Assembly (NCBI GenBank): GCA_003162425.1
Contig: PMOK01000037.1
Coordinates: 32,668-96,667, forward strand
Length of the DNA stretch: 64,000 nucleotides
DNA from: Bryobacterales bacterium
GTDB lineage: Bacteria > Acidobacteriota > Terriglobia > Bryobacterales > Bryobacteraceae
Direction: 5' to 3'
Under the pieces are notes generated by a model. That model saw only the letters and a list, made by a program, of their open reading frames with translations, was not told the DNA's origin and did not search any database. Position 1 is the first letter of the stretch. Each line of letters begins with the position of its first letter. Of the stretch, positions 19,901 to 29,606 are shown one piece after another. Made by a program: the position numbers and the translations under genes.

Positions 19901-20424
19901 GCGCTGGGCCCGTTGAAAGCAGGCAAAGCGGAGGCCGCGCCCGGAGTGAGCGTAGCCAACTCATACAGGTTGCGGCCGTTCATTGAGAGGTTCAAGACCT
20001 GCGTGCCAGTAACTACGTTGCTAATTTCACCGGAATCGGCCTGGACGCTGATAGCGGTCGCTTCGACGTTGACGCTCTCTTTGGTCTCGCCGACTTGAAG
20101 CGCGATATCAACGCGAGCGCGATCGCCAACGTTGAGGATGAGGTCTTTTTGTTCAAACTTTTTGAAGCCGGAAATCTCGGCCGCGACGGTGTATTTTCCG
20201 ACGCCAAGCGCGTTGGCGACGAATTGACCGGCCTCGTTGCTGACGTTCCGGAGAATCTGGCCGGTTGCGGTGTTTGTTATCGTAATTTGAACGCCAGGAA
20301 CGGCAGCCCCTGACGGGTCTGTAACCGTTCCGACAATGGTTGCATCTTGCGCCATAGCCGGCAATGCAAGGGCCAGGGCTAGAATGAAGAGTAGCGCTAA
20401 CTGACGTGGTTTGACGTAATTCAC
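16996..20424 (-). CDS. TonB-dependent receptor with N-terminal carboxypeptidase-regulatory-like domain (Oar-like)
   Basis: Signal peptide, ATIVGTVTDPSGAAVPGVQITITNTATGQ, plug and barrel, C-terminal aromatic F. Confidence 0.92.
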   Translation of the reverse strand: MNYVKPRQLALLFILALALALPAMAQDATIVGTVTDPSGAAVPGVQITITNTATGQILRNVSNEAGQFVANALGVGKYTVAAEISGFKKFEQKDLILNVGDRARVDIALQVGETKESVNVEATAISVQADSGEISNVVTGTQVLNLSMNGRNLYELATLTPGAASALPAFNGPSAQGSNAIISFNGQRPDHNLFMVDGGEDYDRGSGGKFELMPSLDAVAEFRVLTSNYSADYGLGSGATLSMVFKSGSRDFHGGMWEFFRNDALDAVNYFTNSVPTTNVVVPELRYNVYGFNLGGPVILPHYNKDRNKTFFFYNQEWRKMVQGGSFNTPTPTSAMESGVFPYAINVPSASQLNPAELARYTALGLTPGKPFPNNTIPVSLISPVAQAFLATGALNPQNSGTALNPTFIGGNNTPTNVGEQIVRIDEHVTDKLWIFGHFASEQLSQGEGTPLWSGDTYPSIHSTFNNPTKSAVVHATYSISPSVVNEVAFSYNGNTIDNTLGGVYQRTSGFDPPTLFGANVQSRLPAVTFQGGGINSSFSTGNASPWANAFNDYQIREDLSWNKGRHNFKMGVSYMRALKKQQLFGFTNGQYTFNGTYTGVGFADFLLGYANSYNETAVQDFGNWADNSYSGYLQDNWRVSNHLTLNLGMRWEGIPHTYEQNSRLSNFYPGLYNPADAGFVNPTTGVISPNSPGLTHGVGVLSNTLLYTNGIAISGQNGTPLDNTNNHWNNWAPRLGFAYDPTGAGKTVIRGGFGIMYERVQGNDVYNMGPNVPFSEAPTVSNVYLSNPATSVLTGTAAVAPILPPGITGISLTNYKNPTSYQWSVGVQHEIWKGTVVQASYVGNVGRHENLAADINSPLPNNPLGPQVVAGSLNINAIRPYPGLGSVLLYENAGNSKYNGLQMQMRMQATKGLTLQIAYTYSKAYDSTAGSAAGGNGGDLQTVSNPYNFAYDYGLSTYNRTNIFIGNYVYQLPFFRDASSKVVKTLLGGWVLSGIVTAESGLPYNITMSGATLGMSNYTNRPNQVAPVTYPNDVAQFFSTASFGYDTAVCATQVCGFGSAPKNAVIGPSRTNLDTSLFKDFSGIKWWNPEGATLQFRAETFNSLNHTQFNSISATYGSSNFGAITSAYDPRVIQLGLKFMF

Positions 20425-20813
20425 TTTTCCCTCCTTGAATGAATGCGGGTAATTTAATCGACCCGTGATGCTGAACTGAAGCTACCGTATTATAGGAGTC
20501 CTACTTGGTTTTTATTAGAGGATTACGGTAACATACTGTATATTCGTTGTGTTTTCAATGGATTATTGAGCCTGTCACGCAGCGATCCATGCCGTTTCAA
20601 TTTGTTAAGCTTTTCGAGATCAGGGCGTTGCTCGGTGTGGTCTTAACCGTTACACCGAGTTTACTGGCCGCTTGACATTGTTCAATGTATGATAGGCGAT
20701 GCTGAGAATAGACTGTGTGACGGCCAGTAACTTCCGAGATCAAACTGCCGAGCGGGCTCGATCACGCCATTTGCGGCGCGCCAGGGGGATGTAAGGGGAG
20801 TACACTGAAGCGA

Positions 20814-22538
20814 ATGCAATTGCGCGGACAGTCTCGCGCCGCAAAGCTTTCGAGCCGCGGGTTTGTCACGGGTAGCCCCGCGCTTACGGCCAGCGTACTG
20901 ATTCTCGCCGTCGCCGTGCTCTGGTTGGCCGCCGCACCTCCAGTGACCGAGAGCCCCATCCGATTCGATTACCGGCCAATCGATTTCAAGCTGGAGAGTT
21001 GTGAAACGCCCGATCGCCACGCGCCGGAAACGATGGCGGGCGGCGTGGCTATCTTCGACTACAACAACGACGGCAAGCTGGACGTCTTTTTCACCAATGG
21101 GGCCGACATCAAAACGCTTCAGAAGAACTCCGGGAAGTACTCGAACCGCCTTTTCGAAAACGATGGTACGGGCCACTTCCGGGACGTTACCGCCCGAGCC
21201 GGCTTGACCGGGACCGGCTACGATACCGGCGTCGCTATTGGCGACTACGACAACGACGGGCACGAGGACATATTCGTCGGCGGCGTGTATCACAACACGC
21301 TGTATCACAACAATGGAGACGGCACGTTTACCGACGTGACCGCGAAGGCCGGCCTCGCCTCAAAACCCGACCCCCAGTACGGCCCGCTTTGGTCAGTGGG
21401 CGCCGCGTGGGTGGATGTCAACAATGATGGCCTTCTGGATCTGCTGGTTGTGAATTACCTCCAGTGGGACGGCGACAAGGAGCCGGTGTGTCTGGATAAC
21501 GGCCACAAGGAATACTGTCACCCGAAGTTTTACGGCAAGACACCCAACCAGTTATTTCTAAACAACGGCGATGGCACATTCACGGACGTCTCGGCATCTT
21601 CCGGTTTGCGGGCGCATCCGGGCAAAGGGATGGGCGTGGGAGTGGCGGACTACAACTTGGAAGGACGGATGGACTTCTTCATCGCCAACGACAAGCTGTT
21701 CAATTCTTTGTTTCACAACCAAGGCGGTGGAAAATTCGAGGAAGTAGCGTTCGACGCCAATGTGGCGTTGCGGGAAAATGGTACCTACATCTCCGGCATG
21801 GGCGTGGATTTCCGGGATCTCGACAACGACGGTTATCCCGATATCTGCCTGGCAGCTCTGGACAACGAAACTTTCCCCATTTACAGGAATACCGGCAAAG
21901 GAGACTTCGTCGAAGTAACTTCGCAGAGTAAGATGGGCCAATTGAGTGCTGCTATGTCCGGCTACTCACCGATGATCGCTGACTTCGATAACGACGGATG
22001 GAAGGACATCTTTGTCTCGCGAGGCCATGTGCAATCGTTGCTGGCATCGTCCCACTTGTTGGTGGCGCAGAATAACACGGTATTTCGCAATCTGGGCGGC
22101 ATGCGGTTTGCCGCCTTCACGGCAGAAGCCGGGTTCGCGGAGTTGGCGCCCTCGCGGCACCGCGGCTCAGCCATGGGTGACCTCGACGGTGACGGACGCC
22201 TGGACATTGTGGTGAGCGCGCTCAGCGCACCCGCTGAAATCTGGATGAACCGAACCCCAAACTCGAACCATTGGCTGGAGCTCAAGCTGGAAGGCACCAA
22301 GAGTAATCGCGATGCCATTGGAGCGCGCATCAAGATTGTCACTAAGAGCGGCGCGCAATACAATCACATCACTACGGCGGTGGGTTACGCCTCCTCCAGC
22401 GCAGGCCCGGTGCATTTCGGACTGGGCCAGAACACATCGGTGGACCTGGTTGAGATTCACTGGCCATCGGGCATCATCCAGGAACTTAAAGATGTGCCAG
22501 GCGATCAGATCTTGAAAGTGAAAGAGCCGCCGCAATAA
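20814..22538 (+). CDS. CRTAC1-family protein (VCBS/FG-GAP repeats plus ASPIC/UnbV domain)
   Basis: Repeated DYDNDGHEDIFVGG / NNGDGTFTDVTAKAGL; C-term SNHWLELKLEGTKSNRDAIGARI. Confidence 0.93.
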   Translation: MQLRGQSRAAKLSSRGFVTGSPALTASVLILAVAVLWLAAAPPVTESPIRFDYRPIDFKLESCETPDRHAPETMAGGVAIFDYNNDGKLDVFFTNGADIKTLQKNSGKYSNRLFENDGTGHFRDVTARAGLTGTGYDTGVAIGDYDNDGHEDIFVGGVYHNTLYHNNGDGTFTDVTAKAGLASKPDPQYGPLWSVGAAWVDVNNDGLLDLLVVNYLQWDGDKEPVCLDNGHKEYCHPKFYGKTPNQLFLNNGDGTFTDVSASSGLRAHPGKGMGVGVADYNLEGRMDFFIANDKLFNSLFHNQGGGKFEEVAFDANVALRENGTYISGMGVDFRDLDNDGYPDICLAALDNETFPIYRNTGKGDFVEVTSQSKMGQLSAAMSGYSPMIADFDNDGWKDIFVSRGHVQSLLASSHLLVAQNNTVFRNLGGMRFAAFTAEAGFAELAPSRHRGSAMGDLDGDGRLDIVVSALSAPAEIWMNRTPNSNHWLELKLEGTKSNRDAIGARIKIVTKSGAQYNHITTAVGYASSSAGPVHFGLGQNTSVDLVEIHWPSGIIQELKDVPGDQILKVKEPPQ

Positions 22539-22577
22539 CACTGTGCTATACAATCCTGTGCTCTACAATGTGGCTGA

Positions 22578-24311
22578 GTGTGGATGATCGGGCGGTTTTT
22601 AATTGTGGCAGGCATCGGCGTAGGGATGTTGCTCCTCGCCGCGGAATTTGCTGGATCGCCCCCCGGCGGTAACTCCACGCCGCGCTTTGATGACATCACC
22701 AAGCAGGCCGGCGTCACCTTCGTCCATCTGAAAGGGAACAAGGGCGTCGCCAATATCATGGACGAAGCTGGCCCGGGAGTCTGCGTGTTCGACTTCGACG
22801 GAGACGGCTGGCCGGATATCTACTTCGTCAGCGCCCGCGATCTTTACGGCCGGGGTCTCGCGGCCCGCAACGCCCTGTACCGGAACAATGGCGACGGCAC
22901 GTTCACGGACGTGACCGACAAAGCCGGCGTGCCGGGTACCGGATATGGCCTGGGCTGCACGGTCGGCGACTACGACAACGATGGCTATCCCGATCTCTAC
23001 GTCATGCAGTACGGCAAAAACGTGCTGTATCACAACAACGGGAACGGCACCTTCAGTGACGTCACCGCGCAGGCGCACGTGGACGGCGCCGACTTTGGCA
23101 CACGGCTGCACACAGGCGCAACCTTTTTCGACTATGACCGCGATGGGAATCTCGATTTGTACGCCGGCGGCTACGTGGATTTCGGCCCGGAGGTGAAGCA
23201 GACCTGTACTATCGCCGGCGCGGAATCAAGCTGCCCGCCCAGCGAGTATCGCGGCAGCCCGGACGTGCTGTATCACAACAACGGCGATGGCACATTTACG
23301 AACGTCACCAAGGCTGCGAAGATCTATCAGCCCAACGGCAAAAATCTATCGGTGATCGCATCCGACTACGATAACGACGGCTGGCCCGATTTGTTTGTTG
23401 CCAACGATGGGATGGAGATGTACCTTTATCACAACAATCAGGACGGCACCTTCACTGAGTCCGGCCTCGCGGCGGGCGTGGGATTGACCGAGGACGGCGG
23501 CGGCATGGCGGCCATGTGCTTGTCGGTGGGCGACTACGATAACGACGGGTTACTGGATCTGTATGTTTCCGATTTTCAGGACATACCGCACCATCTGTGG
23601 CGCAATAACGGCGATGGGTCGTTCGAGGAAGTCGGCCGCAAGGCGGGCATCGCCACCATCACCGCGCGCTTCCTGAGCTTCGGAGGCGGCTTCACCGACT
23701 TCGACAACGACGGTTGGGTGGATCTGTTCATCGCTAACGGGCACGTCTATCAGGGCGTGGAGAATTCGACCGTGAAGGGTCATTACAAGCAGATCAATCT
23801 GCTGTTTCACAACAATCACAACGGCACGTTTACCAACGTAACTGCGCAGGCGCAGGCCCACGGGACCGGTTTTTCAGTGCCCCACCTGGGGCGCGGCGCG
23901 GCCTTCGGCGACCTATTCAACGACGGCCACGAGGATATTGTGGTGGGCAATAACGATGACTCGCCGTCGATCTTGCGAAACCGCAGTGGAGGAACTAATC
24001 ACTTCGTGAGTTTCAAGCTGGTGGGCACACGTAGCAATCGCGACGCCCTGGGCGCGCGCATCCGTGTGAAAGCGGGCGGCGTTTCCGAGATCCGCGAAAT
24101 TTCGGGCGCCGGCAGCTATCTTTCCACCAGCGATACCCGCGCGCACTTCGGCCTGGGACAGAGCACGCAAATCGATAGCGTCGAAGTGAGCTGGCCGAGC
24201 GGGATCCGCCAGGAGTTCCATAATGTCAAGGCTGACCAATTCTACGTAATCGAAGAGGGAAAGCCGGCGATTCGGACGCAGGTCATCGCACGGCGCCCGG
24301 CGCGCAGGTAG
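22578..24311 (+). CDS. CRTAC1-family protein
   Basis: Repeated DYDNDGYPDLYV; ASPIC C-term VGTRSNRDALGARIRVK. Confidence 0.93.
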   Translation: MWMIGRFLIVAGIGVGMLLLAAEFAGSPPGGNSTPRFDDITKQAGVTFVHLKGNKGVANIMDEAGPGVCVFDFDGDGWPDIYFVSARDLYGRGLAARNALYRNNGDGTFTDVTDKAGVPGTGYGLGCTVGDYDNDGYPDLYVMQYGKNVLYHNNGNGTFSDVTAQAHVDGADFGTRLHTGATFFDYDRDGNLDLYAGGYVDFGPEVKQTCTIAGAESSCPPSEYRGSPDVLYHNNGDGTFTNVTKAAKIYQPNGKNLSVIASDYDNDGWPDLFVANDGMEMYLYHNNQDGTFTESGLAAGVGLTEDGGGMAAMCLSVGDYDNDGLLDLYVSDFQDIPHHLWRNNGDGSFEEVGRKAGIATITARFLSFGGGFTDFDNDGWVDLFIANGHVYQGVENSTVKGHYKQINLLFHNNHNGTFTNVTAQAQAHGTGFSVPHLGRGAAFGDLFNDGHEDIVVGNNDDSPSILRNRSGGTNHFVSFKLVGTRSNRDALGARIRVKAGGVSEIREISGAGSYLSTSDTRAHFGLGQSTQIDSVEVSWPSGIRQEFHNVKADQFYVIEEGKPAIRTQVIARRPARR

Positions 24312-24315
24312 GATG

Positions 24316-24446
24316 TGACGTTGCTGAAAAAGTCTTTCGCAGGGCACGGCCCTGCGCCACTTGGGATGCATTTCCTTGATCTGCAGTTGTGGGGCAGGGC
24401 CATGCCCTGCCTAGTGACATTTCGAGAGACTTTTTCAGCAACGTCA
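24316..24446. mobile_element. MITE-like element, 131 bp, with perfect 20-bp terminal inverted repeats
   Basis: TGACGTTGCTGAAAAAGTCT (24316-24335) / AGACTTTTTCAGCAACGTCA (24427-24446); flanking GGATG at 24311-24315 and 24447-24451. Confidence 0.8.
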
Positions 24447-24470
24447 GGATGTGTGTGCACTATGGCCGGC

Positions 24471-25592
24471 CTATTTATCCGGCTGCAGCGTGGGTGCGTG
24501 ACCGGTCACCTTCTGCAGGTTATCCTCGTTTTTCTGCTCGCGCAATTGGTGGACAATGGCCAATTCGGCTTTGGATTCGGCGGGTTTACCCGCTTCCTTG
24601 TACACACGCGCCAGACGGAAATGGGCATCGGTCTTGGAACCATCGAGCCGTATGGCTTCCTGGAGCGCCCGAGTGGCGCGGGCGTACAGTTTTGCCCGCT
24701 CAAAGAAGATTCCGAGATCCAAATGCGCGATGCGGACGCTCCGGTCGAGAGAGACCGCCTTGTCGAGAAGCGGCTTCGCCTTCTGAAAGTCGTTGCGGCG
24801 AATCAGCACGTCGGCTAGCCAGGCCCACGCCTGCGCATTGGCTGGGTCGTGATCCAGTTCCAGACGGAATTCGCGTTCGGCCTCCTTGTCCTTTTGCTGC
24901 GTCCAATAGATATACCCGATGGCGAAATGCACGTTGGGCTGAGTGGGCGATTTCGCGATGGCAGCCTGCAGTTCCAGGATGGCTTCCTCCGGGCGCGCGA
25001 GACCATCCAATGCCTCTGCCATGAGCACATGCGTGGACGCATTATCTGGGTCGTGCCGCTCAAGCCATTGATATTCCGGCAACGCACGCTGGTATTGCGA
25101 GGACGACACTAGGCTCTGCGCGAAGTAATAGTGCAGCTGCGCGTTCTCCGGGTCGGCGGCAAGCGCAATCTCCAGGTTCGTGGCGGCCTCTTCGAACATG
25201 CGGCCGCCGTAGTAGCTCATGCCCAGCAGGGTGGGTGCCTGCGTATTTTGGGGGTCGAGTTTCAGCACCGTCTGGAAACGCTGCACCGCTTCGCGAAAAC
25301 GCCCGCTCTTGAACTCGGCCAAGCCGAGGTTGAGCTGGATTTGCGGAATATTCGGGTCGATTGCCAGGATCTTGCGGTAACAGACTGCCGCGGCGTCGTA
25401 CTGCTCGGCGTGGGAGAGCGCGAGCCCCGTGCTCGCCAGGGCGTTGATGTCTTTGGGCGTCGTAGCCGGCAGGTGGTCGCAGCCGCCAGGCTGCGCGTTC
25501 AGACACCCGGCCCAGAACAGGAATGAGATCGCCGCACAAATTCGCATCTTTATCTTCGGTCTTTGCACGCCACACACCATCGCTACCAGCAT
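24471..25592 (-). CDS. Tetratricopeptide-repeat protein (secreted)
   Basis: Multiple TPR units such as AQLHYYFAQSLVSSSQYQRALPEYQWLERHDPDN. Confidence 0.88.
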   Translation of the reverse strand: MLVAMVCGVQRPKIKMRICAAISFLFWAGCLNAQPGGCDHLPATTPKDINALASTGLALSHAEQYDAAAVCYRKILAIDPNIPQIQLNLGLAEFKSGRFREAVQRFQTVLKLDPQNTQAPTLLGMSYYGGRMFEEAATNLEIALAADPENAQLHYYFAQSLVSSSQYQRALPEYQWLERHDPDNASTHVLMAEALDGLARPEEAILELQAAIAKSPTQPNVHFAIGYIYWTQQKDKEAEREFRLELDHDPANAQAWAWLADVLIRRNDFQKAKPLLDKAVSLDRSVRIAHLDLGIFFERAKLYARATRALQEAIRLDGSKTDAHFRLARVYKEAGKPAESKAELAIVHQLREQKNEDNLQKVTGHAPTLQPDK

Positions 25593-25653
25593 AGATCAGC
25601 CATACAGGAACGGCGCCTGGAGCATTCCGGTGTGGGGCACGTTGGTAACCTGC

Positions 25654-25717
25654 GCGCCGATTGCCAATCGGCGCAAAAAGCGCGGGTTACCAACCCGCGC
25701 GCAGGATGCCATCCTGC
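25654..25717. repeat. Triple-hairpin intergenic element (9/9/7-bp stems, 3-nt loops)
   Basis: GCGCCGATT-GCC-AATCGGCGC, GCGCGGGTT-ACC-AACCCGCGC, GCAGGAT-GCC-ATCCTGC. Confidence 0.75.
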
Positions 25718-25925
25718 CCCACAACCAAACTGACCCACTACCAGCATTCCGGGCATGGCGTGAGACCTCTTCAATCGCCTCCGGAGGATCTCTACATACC
25801 CTCAATATCGCCTTTGTGCAGCGCCTTTCTCGACGACTGCCGTCTAATATAAACCCATTAGAATTCAACGACATACCTAACGGAGGACGAATTGCTACGC
25901 CAGCTATCAGTCAGGGAATCGGCAG

Positions 25926-26720
25926 ATGAGTGTACGGGTGGGAAAAATCGAGTTTGGCGCTGCGGACTTTGTTGTAATCGCAGGCCCGTGCGCGGTTGAG
26001 TCAGAACGGCAAATCCTCCGGACCGCCGAAGCTGTAGCTGAAGCTGGCGCGAAAATGCTCAGGGGTGGGTCATTTAAACCAAGGACCTCGCCTTACGCGT
26101 TTCAGGGGCTCGGCGCCGAGGGCCTAAAACTATTAGCCCGTGCGGGCCGGGAAACCGGATTGCCGGTCGTGACCGAAGTCATGTCGGACATGCAGGTCGA
26201 CTTGGTCGCCGAGTACGCCGATATGCTCCAAATCGGTTCGCGCAGCATGGGGAACGAGGCATTACTTGCCGCGGCAGCCGCTTCCGGCAGACCTATCCTA
26301 CTCAAACGCGGCATGTCGGCGACCGTCGAAGAGATGGCCGAGGCCGCCGAATCGATGCGCCAACACGGAAACCCACGAATTGTCTTATGCGAGCGCGGCA
26401 TCCGAACCTTCGGAACGGCCACGCGCAACACCTGCGATATCGTGGCGGTTCCCCTGCTCCAGCGTCTAACTGGGCTACCTGTCATCGTTGATCCGAGTCA
26501 CGCCACGGGAGTTCGCGAGCTCATCTCTCCAGTCGCCCGCGCCGCAGTCGCCATAGGTGCCGACGGCCTGATCATCGAGGTTCATCCCGACCCGGATCGC
26601 GCGCTTAGCGACGGCGCGCAGTCACTCACCTTCCAGCAATTTCGCGAATTGATGGGCGACATTCAGCCGTTCGCCGGCATCTGGTCCGAGCGCCGCAATG
26701 GGGTTTGCGCCTGTGTTTAA
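25926..26720 (+). CDS. DAHP synthase-like protein (KDPG/DAHP synthetase I family)
   Basis: VIAGPCAVESERQI, RGGSFKPRTSPYAFQGLG, VIVDPSHATGVRELI. Confidence 0.9.
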   Translation: MSVRVGKIEFGAADFVVIAGPCAVESERQILRTAEAVAEAGAKMLRGGSFKPRTSPYAFQGLGAEGLKLLARAGRETGLPVVTEVMSDMQVDLVAEYADMLQIGSRSMGNEALLAAAAASGRPILLKRGMSATVEEMAEAAESMRQHGNPRIVLCERGIRTFGTATRNTCDIVAVPLLQRLTGLPVIVDPSHATGVRELISPVARAAVAIGADGLIIEVHPDPDRALSDGAQSLTFQQFRELMGDIQPFAGIWSERRNGVCACV

Positions 26721-27969
26721 GATCGCCATTCTGTTGGCAACCTATATATTCACAGAAGCCCCACGCTACGAGCCCCGAGCTTGGCTCGAAGGCCGCGACC
26801 GTTTTCCGGAAGGCGCCGCGTTGACGTTCGTATCCAGCGGTTCGCGCCGTCCCGTCGTCCCCGGCTTCTATGCGACGGCCGATGCGAACATCTCCTTTGA
26901 CGGCGCGCGCGTGCTGTTCTCCGGCCGGCGCACACGTTCGACGCCGTGGCAGATTTGGGAACTGCCGCTGCTCCGCGGCGCACCGCGTCAAATCACCTCG
27001 GGCGACACAGATTGCATACGTCCGTTTTATCTCCCCGAAGATCGCATCGTGTACACACGCGTGGAGGCCACGGAATCGTTCCTTGAAACGGCATCGCTCG
27101 TGGATGGCAAAACGAAGCGCCTGTCCTTCGTACCCAACCGCTATCTCACCGACGACGTTCTCCGCGACGGCCGTATTCTGTTCGAAGCAGGTACGGCCAA
27201 ACGCGAGCTATACACCGTGTATCCCGACGGAACGGGCGTCGAGGCGGTCCGTTGCGATCATGGTCCCGATCGCGGCAACGGCCGCCAGCTATCTTCGGGC
27301 GATTTGATTTTCGATCTCGGAGCCGGTGGACTCGCGCGGTTCACCTCAGCTCTTGCCGAACAGGTTGCCGATGCGCCCGCCGACACTCCCAATGTTGCCG
27401 GTCCGATCGCCGAAGTCTCACTCGCCACCTGGATCGTCTCCGAACGCGCCGCTTCCGGATATTTCGGCCTGTATGTTTGGGACACCGCCCGGAAGCGCCT
27501 CACACCTCTCGACATTTCCGCAAACGCCAACTCCGTAGATCCCGTGATCGTCGCCACGCGAGCCGCCCCAACACGCTTCCCCTCGGGCCTTGTCCCAACG
27601 CGCACCACGGGCAATCTTCTGTGCCTGAACGCCCACGTCTCGCGTACTCCGCTCCCTGAGACGCCGCTCCACACAGTCCGAGTGTACACCGAGGACAATC
27701 GCGAATCCCCGCAGCTTCTGGGCGAAACAGCCATCGAACCCGATGGGTCATTCTTCATCGAAGTCCCCGCCGACAAGCCCATCCGCATGGAACTCCTGGA
27801 CGCCGCTGGCCGCATCATTCGCGCCCAGCACGACTGGTTCTGGATGCGCCCGAGTGAACAGAGAATCTGCGTGGGCTGCCACGCCGGCCCTGAGCACGCG
27901 CCGGACAACAAAGTGCCCGGCATTCTCCTAAAGACCACCACACCGGTGAAAATGCTGGAGGCGAAATGA
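26698..27969 (+). CDS. Hydrazine-synthase-alpha/PD40-like protein with one CxxCH motif
   Basis: TolB/PD40-like propeller pattern; RICVGCHAGPEHAPDNKVPG near C-terminus. Confidence 0.7.
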   Translation: MGFAPVFKIAILLATYIFTEAPRYEPRAWLEGRDRFPEGAALTFVSSGSRRPVVPGFYATADANISFDGARVLFSGRRTRSTPWQIWELPLLRGAPRQITSGDTDCIRPFYLPEDRIVYTRVEATESFLETASLVDGKTKRLSFVPNRYLTDDVLRDGRILFEAGTAKRELYTVYPDGTGVEAVRCDHGPDRGNGRQLSSGDLIFDLGAGGLARFTSALAEQVADAPADTPNVAGPIAEVSLATWIVSERAASGYFGLYVWDTARKRLTPLDISANANSVDPVIVATRAAPTRFPSGLVPTRTTGNLLCLNAHVSRTPLPETPLHTVRVYTEDNRESPQLLGETAIEPDGSFFIEVPADKPIRMELLDAAGRIIRAQHDWFWMRPSEQRICVGCHAGPEHAPDNKVPGILLKTTTPVKMLEAK

Positions 27970-29606
27970 AGCCAATCCTTTTCCTGTTTGCAGGCCTCGC
28001 GTTGATGGCAGCCGACCGGGCATCGACTTCAAAGCGGCCGCCGGCCGCCCCACCGATCCGCTTTGAAGATGTGACCGCGCAGTCCGGCATCCGTTTCACG
28101 CATTCCTTCGGCGCGGAACAACTCGGATCGCTCGTGGAATCCACCGGCGCGGGCTGCGTCTGGTTCGACTACAACAACGACGGTAAGCCGGATCTCTACG
28201 TCGTGAGCGGACGCCCGCTTGAGGCCGGCATGCATCCTTATCCGCTGCGAAAGCCGCCCGCGGCGGCGCCCCACAATCACCTCTATCGCAACAACGGCGA
28301 CGGCACCTTCACCGACGTCACCGATCAGGCGGGCGTACCCGGCGACGGCTTTTCGTTCTCCGCAATCGCGGCCGACTTCGACAACGACGGCTACACCGAT
28401 CTGCTGGTCACCTCCTACGGTCACGTAACGCTCTATCGCAACCGCGGCGACGGAACGTTCGAAGACGTCACGGCCAAGGCCGGCCTCAACGTGAAAGGAT
28501 GGGCCATCGGCGCCGCCTGGTTGGACTACGATCGCGATGGTTGCTTGGATCTCTTCATCGGACGCTACGTGAAGTTCGATCCCGCCTACCGCGCCTATTA
28601 TCCCGCCGACAACTATCCCGGTCCGCTCGATTATCAGGCCGATTCGAATCTCCTCTTCCACAACAACTGTCATGGCGGGTTCGAAGACGTGAGCGAGAAG
28701 GCCGGCATCGCCGCGTTCAAGGGCCGCACCATGGGAGTCACCGCGGCCGATTTCGATGGCGACGGCTACCCCGACATCTACGTCGCAAACGACAAGACCG
28801 AGAATTTCCTATTCCACAACAAGCGCGATGGCACGTTCGAAGAAATCGCCATCGAAGCTGGAGCGGCCTTCGGACAAAACGGCGAATCGACCTCGGCCAT
28901 GGGTCCGGTCTTCGCCGATCTTGAAAACAACGGACAGCCCTATCTGTGGGTCACGGATTCGAAATATAATCGTCTGCTCAAATACACCGGACAACTGCCA
29001 TTCGCGGACGTCACGCAACAGGCCGGAATCGCGCAGTACACCGCCCAATACACGAGCTGGGGAACCGGCATCTACGATTTCGACAATGACGGTTTCAAGG
29101 ACATCTTTATCTCGCATGGCGGCTTGATTCACCTCATTCCCCAGGAACATTCCCTGTTCCGGAATCTCGGTGGCGGCAAATTTGAAGACGTCTCCACCAC
29201 CGCCGGTCCATTCTTCGACACCAAGACCGTTGGCCGCGGCGCCTGCTTTGCCGACTACGCGAACGACGGCCGCATCGGCGCCTTTCTGGTGAACCTCGGC
29301 GCGCCCGGTGTGCTGCTCCGCAACGTGACCGCGCCCTTAGGCCACTGGCTGGAGGTCCGGCTCATCGGAACAAAAAGCAATCGCGACGGCATCGGTGCGG
29401 TGGTCGAAGTGAGCGCGGGTGGCGCCCAGCAGCGCTCGGAGCGCGTCGCCGGTTCGGGCTATCTGAGTCAGGACGATTGGCGCCTGCATTTCGGACTCGG
29501 CGCAAACACGAAAGCCGACAAAGTCACAGTCGCGTGGCCGAGTGGCAAGCGGCAATCGATCGAGAACGTCGCCGCCAATCAGGTGCTAACGATCCGGGAG
29601 CAATGA
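27966..29606 (+). CDS. CRTAC1-family protein
   Basis: VCBS units and ASPIC domain; 4-bp ATGA overlap with upstream gene. Confidence 0.92.
   Translation: MKPILFLFAGLALMAADRASTSKRPPAAPPIRFEDVTAQSGIRFTHSFGAEQLGSLVESTGAGCVWFDYNNDGKPDLYVVSGRPLEAGMHPYPLRKPPAAAPHNHLYRNNGDGTFTDVTDQAGVPGDGFSFSAIAADFDNDGYTDLLVTSYGHVTLYRNRGDGTFEDVTAKAGLNVKGWAIGAAWLDYDRDGCLDLFIGRYVKFDPAYRAYYPADNYPGPLDYQADSNLLFHNNCHGGFEDVSEKAGIAAFKGRTMGVTAADFDGDGYPDIYVANDKTENFLFHNKRDGTFEEIAIEAGAAFGQNGESTSAMGPVFADLENNGQPYLWVTDSKYNRLLKYTGQLPFADVTQQAGIAQYTAQYTSWGTGIYDFDNDGFKDIFISHGGLIHLIPQEHSLFRNLGGGKFEDVSTTAGPFFDTKTVGRGACFADYANDGRIGAFLVNLGAPGVLLRNVTAPLGHWLEVRLIGTKSNRDGIGAVVEVSAGGAQQRSERVAGSGYLSQDDWRLHFGLGANTKADKVTVAWPSGKRQSIENVAANQVLTIREQ

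Noticed and set aside
22599-23111. Antisense ORFs over CRTAC1, BlaR1, TonB-receptor and operon genes
   Set aside because: Valine/arginine-rich shadow translations of high-GC genes without recognisable domains
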